Shown here in pieces: positions 6,076 to 8,301 of a DNA stretch of 8,301 nucleotides. Position 1 is the first letter of the stretch. Every line of letters begins with the position of its first letter. The position numbers were made by a program, and so were the translations under genes. Source of the stretch: Paracoccaceae bacterium (lineage in GTDB: Bacteria > Pseudomonadota > Alphaproteobacteria > Rhodobacterales > Rhodobacteraceae); assembly GCA_026982255.1 (NCBI GenBank), contig JALSHL010000307.1, forward strand, positions 1 to 8,301, given 5' to 3'. The notes below the pieces were generated by a model. That model worked only from the letters and a program-made list of their open reading frames with translations. It was not told where the DNA came from and made no database searches.

Positions 6076-6105
6076 GGTTGCCCCGCCCCTGCTTGCGGGG
6101 CAACC
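6076..6105 (+). terminator. Strong intercistronic hairpin after dctP (no T-run)
   Basis: GGTTGCCCCGC (6076-6086) and GCGGGGCAACC (6095-6105) form a perfect 11-bp stem with an 8-nt loop, 8 nt after the dctP stop. It is followed by ATACCGCC rather than T residues, so it is more likely a 3'-end stabiliser or partial attenuator than a full terminator, allowing read-through to the ligase gene. Confidence 0.65.
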
Positions 6106-6158
6106 ATACCGCCAGAATACCCTGATTCCCCGCTGACCCATTTTCACGAGGTGCCCCC

Positions 6159-7520
6159 ATGCCCGGCAATCTTAGCTTCGCAGACCTGAAAAAATCCGTC
6201 GCCGACGGCTCGGTAGATACCGTGCTCGCCTGCCTCGTCGATATGCAGGGCCGCCTGATGGGCAAACGTTTCCTCGCGCAGCATTTCATCGACGGCGCCT
6301 ACGAGGAAACCCACTGCTGCAACTATCTGCTGGCCACGGACCTCGAAATGGCCACCCCCGACGGCTATGCCTCCACCAGCTGGGAAAGCGGCTACGGCGA
6401 CTATGTGATGAAGCCGGACCTCTCGACGCTGCGCAAAACCCCGTGGCTCGACGGCACGGTGATGGTGCTGTGCGACGTGCTGGACCACCACACCCATCAG
6501 GACATCCCCCATTCCCCCCGCGCCATGCTGAAAAGGCAGATCGCGCGCCTGACCGGCATGGGCCTCGACGCCATCATGGCGACCGAGCTGGAATTCTTCC
6601 TGTTCGAGAAATCCTTCGAGGAAATCGCCCGCTCCGGCTACCGCGACCTGACCCCGATCTCGGCCTATAACGAGGATTACCACATCCTCCAGACCACCAA
6701 GGAAGAACACATCATGCGGCCGGTCCGCAACCACCTCCACGCCGCCGGTATCCCCGTCGAAGGCACCAAGGGGGAGGCCGAGGCCGGACAGGAAGAGCTC
6801 AACATCAAATACGCCGAAGCGCTGGATACCGCCGACAACCACACCATCGCCAAACACGCCATCAAGGAAATCGCATGGCAGCAGGGCCACGCCGTGACCT
6901 TCCTGCCGAAATGGGACCACACCAAAGTAGGGTCCTCCTCCCACATCCACCAGTCGCTCTGGAGCGACGGCAAACCGGCGTTTTATGACGAAAAAGACGA
7001 ACTCGGCATGTCGGAACTGATGAAATCCTACATGGCCGGCCTGCTGAAATACGCACCCGACTACATGTATTTCCTCGCCCCCTATGTGAACAGCTACAAA
7101 CGTTTCCAGAAGGGCAGCTTCGCTCCGACCCGCACCATCTGGTCCGTGGACAACCGCACCGCCGGTTTCCGCCTGTGTTCCGCCGGCACAAAATCCGTGC
7201 GCATCGAATGCCGCATCGGCGGTTCCGACCTCAACCCCTATCTCGCCATGGCCGCCCAGCTTGCGGCCGGCATCAGGGGGATCGAGGAAAACCTCCCCCT
7301 CGACCCGCCCACCGTCGGCGATGCCTATGCCGGCGACACCGGCATGATCCCGCAAACCCTGCGCGACGCCATGGCCACGCTGAAAGCCTCCGACATGCTG
7401 CGCGCCGCGTTCGGCGACGACGTGGTGGACCACTACACCCGCGCCGCCGAATGGGAACTCGAAGAATTTGACCGCGTTGTGACCGACTGGGAAATCGCAC
7501 GCGGATTTGAACGGGCCTGA
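6159..7520 (+). CDS. Glutamine-synthetase-like gamma-glutamyl ligase (PuuA/IpuC/GlnA4 type)
   Basis: Predicted cytoplasmic ATP-dependent ligase joining the gamma-carboxyl of glutamate to an amine. The 453-residue protein has the GS catalytic fold: ATELEFFLF (141-149, metal E143/E145), GEAEAGQEEL (205-214, metal E206/E213), GSSSHIHQS (258-266, H262/H264), NSYKRF (311-316), NRTAGFR (332-338) and RIECRIGGSDLNPYLAMAA (348-366, E350/R352). It differs from true glutamine synthetase where the flap motif usually reads GYEAP: here GSFAP (319-323) lacks the ammonia-site Glu. No Tyr is present at the usual adenylylation stretch (ENLPLDPP). These traits are typical of gamma-glutamyl-amine ligases rather than nitrogen-assimilating GS. 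GAGGTG (6148-6153) precedes the ATG by 5 nt. It is followed 23 nt later by an aldehyde dehydrogenase, as in gamma-glutamylated amine catabolism. The amine substrate is unknown. Confidence 0.88.
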   Translation: MPGNLSFADLKKSVADGSVDTVLACLVDMQGRLMGKRFLAQHFIDGAYEETHCCNYLLATDLEMATPDGYASTSWESGYGDYVMKPDLSTLRKTPWLDGTVMVLCDVLDHHTHQDIPHSPRAMLKRQIARLTGMGLDAIMATELEFFLFEKSFEEIARSGYRDLTPISAYNEDYHILQTTKEEHIMRPVRNHLHAAGIPVEGTKGEAEAGQEELNIKYAEALDTADNHTIAKHAIKEIAWQQGHAVTFLPKWDHTKVGSSSHIHQSLWSDGKPAFYDEKDELGMSELMKSYMAGLLKYAPDYMYFLAPYVNSYKRFQKGSFAPTRTIWSVDNRTAGFRLCSAGTKSVRIECRIGGSDLNPYLAMAAQLAAGIRGIEENLPLDPPTVGDAYAGDTGMIPQTLRDAMATLKASDMLRAAFGDDVVDHYTRAAEWELEEFDRVVTDWEIARGFERA

Positions 7521-7543
7521 CGCCCCTCTTGAAGGAAAAGAAA

Positions 7544-8301
7544 ATGACAAAGTTGATCAAGTGCATCTCGCCGATCGACGGCTCGGTCTATGCCGAGCGT
7601 CCGGCCCTGAGCATGGAAGAGGCCAAAGCCGCCGTTGCCCGCGCCCGCGCCGCGCAAAAGGAATGGGCGCGCCGCCCCCTGTCCGAACGCATCGCGCTGG
7701 TGCAGGCAGGCGTGGCCGAACTGGGTAAAATGAATGACGAGATCGTCGTGGAACTCGCCCACATGATGGGCCGCCCCGTGCGCTACGGCGGCGAATTCGG
7801 CGGCGTCGAGGAACGCGCCTCCGGCATGGCCGCCATCGCCGAAGAGGCACTCAAACCCCATATCGTCGAGGACAGCGGCGATTTCGAGCGCCGGATCGAG
7901 CGCGAACCCCACGGCGTCGTGCTGGTCATCGCCCCGTGGAACTACCCCTACCTCACCGCCATCAACACGGTTTCGCCGGCCCTGATCGCCGGCAACGCCG
8001 TGATCCTGAAACACGCCTCGCAAACCCTGCTCGCCGGTGAACGCATGGTCGAGGCCTTCACCCGTGCCGGCATCCCCGCCGACCTGTTCCGGAACGTATT
8101 CCTGGACCACGCCACCACCTCGGCGCTGATCGCGGACAACCGCTTCGATTTCGTCAACTTCACCGGCTCCGTCGCTGGCGGTCAGGAAATGGAACGCGCC
8201 GCCGCCGGCACCTTCACCGGCGTCGGCACGGAACTCGGCGGCAAGGACCCGGGCTATGTGATGGAGGACGCCGATCTCGACGCCGCCGTCGATACACTGA
8301 T
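7544..8301 (+). CDS. NAD(P)-dependent aldehyde dehydrogenase (5' part, runs off the window)
   Basis: Cytoplasmic enzyme oxidising an aldehyde to a carboxylate with NAD(P)+. The 252 residues present cover the coenzyme-binding half. APWNYP (130-135, with N133 the oxyanion-hole Asn), NAVILKHAS (151-159, with K156 contacting the coenzyme), FTGSVAGG (206-213) and ELGGKDP (230-236, with E230 the general base) follow the family order. The catalytic Cys lies beyond the right edge. FTGSV replaces the more common FTGST. ATG at 7544 is preceded by AAGGA (7532-7536) with 7-nt spacing, 23 nt after the ligase stop, so it belongs to the same operon. By analogy with PuuC, it may oxidise a gamma-glutamylamino-aldehyde. 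Semialdehyde dehydrogenases are close relatives, so substrate assignment is only contextual. Confidence 0.93.
   Translation, partial: MTKLIKCISPIDGSVYAERPALSMEEAKAAVARARAAQKEWARRPLSERIALVQAGVAELGKMNDEIVVELAHMMGRPVRYGGEFGGVEERASGMAAIAEEALKPHIVEDSGDFERRIEREPHGVVLVIAPWNYPYLTAINTVSPALIAGNAVILKHASQTLLAGERMVEAFTRAGIPADLFRNVFLDHATTSALIADNRFDFVNFTGSVAGGQEMERAAAGTFTGVGTELGGKDPGYVMEDADLDAAVDTL

Noticed and set aside
6106..6158. Riboswitch or separate promoter before the ligase gene
   Set aside because: The gap is too short after the hairpin, and no convincing -35/-10 pair or known riboswitch core is visible.
5015..6289. 424-codon minus-strand open frame opposite dctP
   Set aside because: It crosses the dctP-ligase gap, has no recognisable family motif, and mirrors the third-position bias of the real genes.
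6144..7550. 468-codon minus-strand open frame opposite the ligase gene
   Set aside because: It has Gly/Val/Phe-rich non-domain sequence; the plus strand has a complete set of GS-family motifs.
1..8301. CRISPR arrays, tRNA/rRNA genes, insertion sequences, prophage or defence genes
   Set aside because: No regularly spaced repeats, no tRNA-like cloverleaf, no transposase motifs or flanking terminal repeats were seen; base composition looks uniform across the genes.

Overview
The window looks like chromosomal DNA of a GC-rich alphaproteobacterium, most likely Rhodobacterales (Roseobacter/Rhodobacter type). The basis is the strong G/C bias at third codon positions, the gene content (DctQMP-type TRAP transporter with a Tat-exported binding protein, stand-alone BioY, RpiR regulator) and frequent non-ATG starts. 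This placement is inference from composition and gene families, not from a marker gene.

Left part (1-1215): the last 28 codons of an unidentified membrane protein run into diacylglycerol kinase dgkA on the opposite strand, with the stop codons overlapping. dgkA is divergent from bioY, the substrate-binding membrane subunit of a biotin ECF transporter. bioY ends in a clear intrinsic terminator, which it shares tail-to-tail with the next gene.

Right part (1216-8301, running off the edge): a regulator and a catabolic operon. An RpiR/MurR-type regulator (HTH plus SIS domain) is transcribed leftwards. From the same 130-bp intergenic region a rightward operon begins: N-formylglutamate-amidohydrolase-like hydrolase, TRAP small membrane subunit (dctQ), TRAP large membrane subunit (dctM), TRAP binding protein (dctP), a glutamine-synthetase-like gamma-glutamyl ligase, and the first 252 residues of an aldehyde dehydrogenase. 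The first three genes overlap or abut. The dctM-dctP and dctP-ligase gaps carry hairpins without terminator T-runs, as expected for mRNA processing or 3'-end protection around the highly expressed binding protein. A near-perfect palindrome lies between the two divergent promoters and is the best candidate operator for the regulator.

Working model (inference): the TRAP system imports an amine-bearing, probably zwitterionic or anionic compound. The GS-like ligase attaches glutamate through its gamma-carboxyl, as PuuA, IpuC and GlnA4 do. An oxidase or dehydrogenase, probably beyond the right edge, makes an aldehyde that the aldehyde dehydrogenase oxidises. The amidohydrolase-like enzyme may release glutamate at the end, in place of the usual PuuD-type hydrolase. 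The substrate cannot be named from sequence. The most unusual points are the use of an N-formylglutamate-amidohydrolase homologue outside a histidine-degradation locus, and a binding protein that seems to lack the usual carboxylate-binding arginine.
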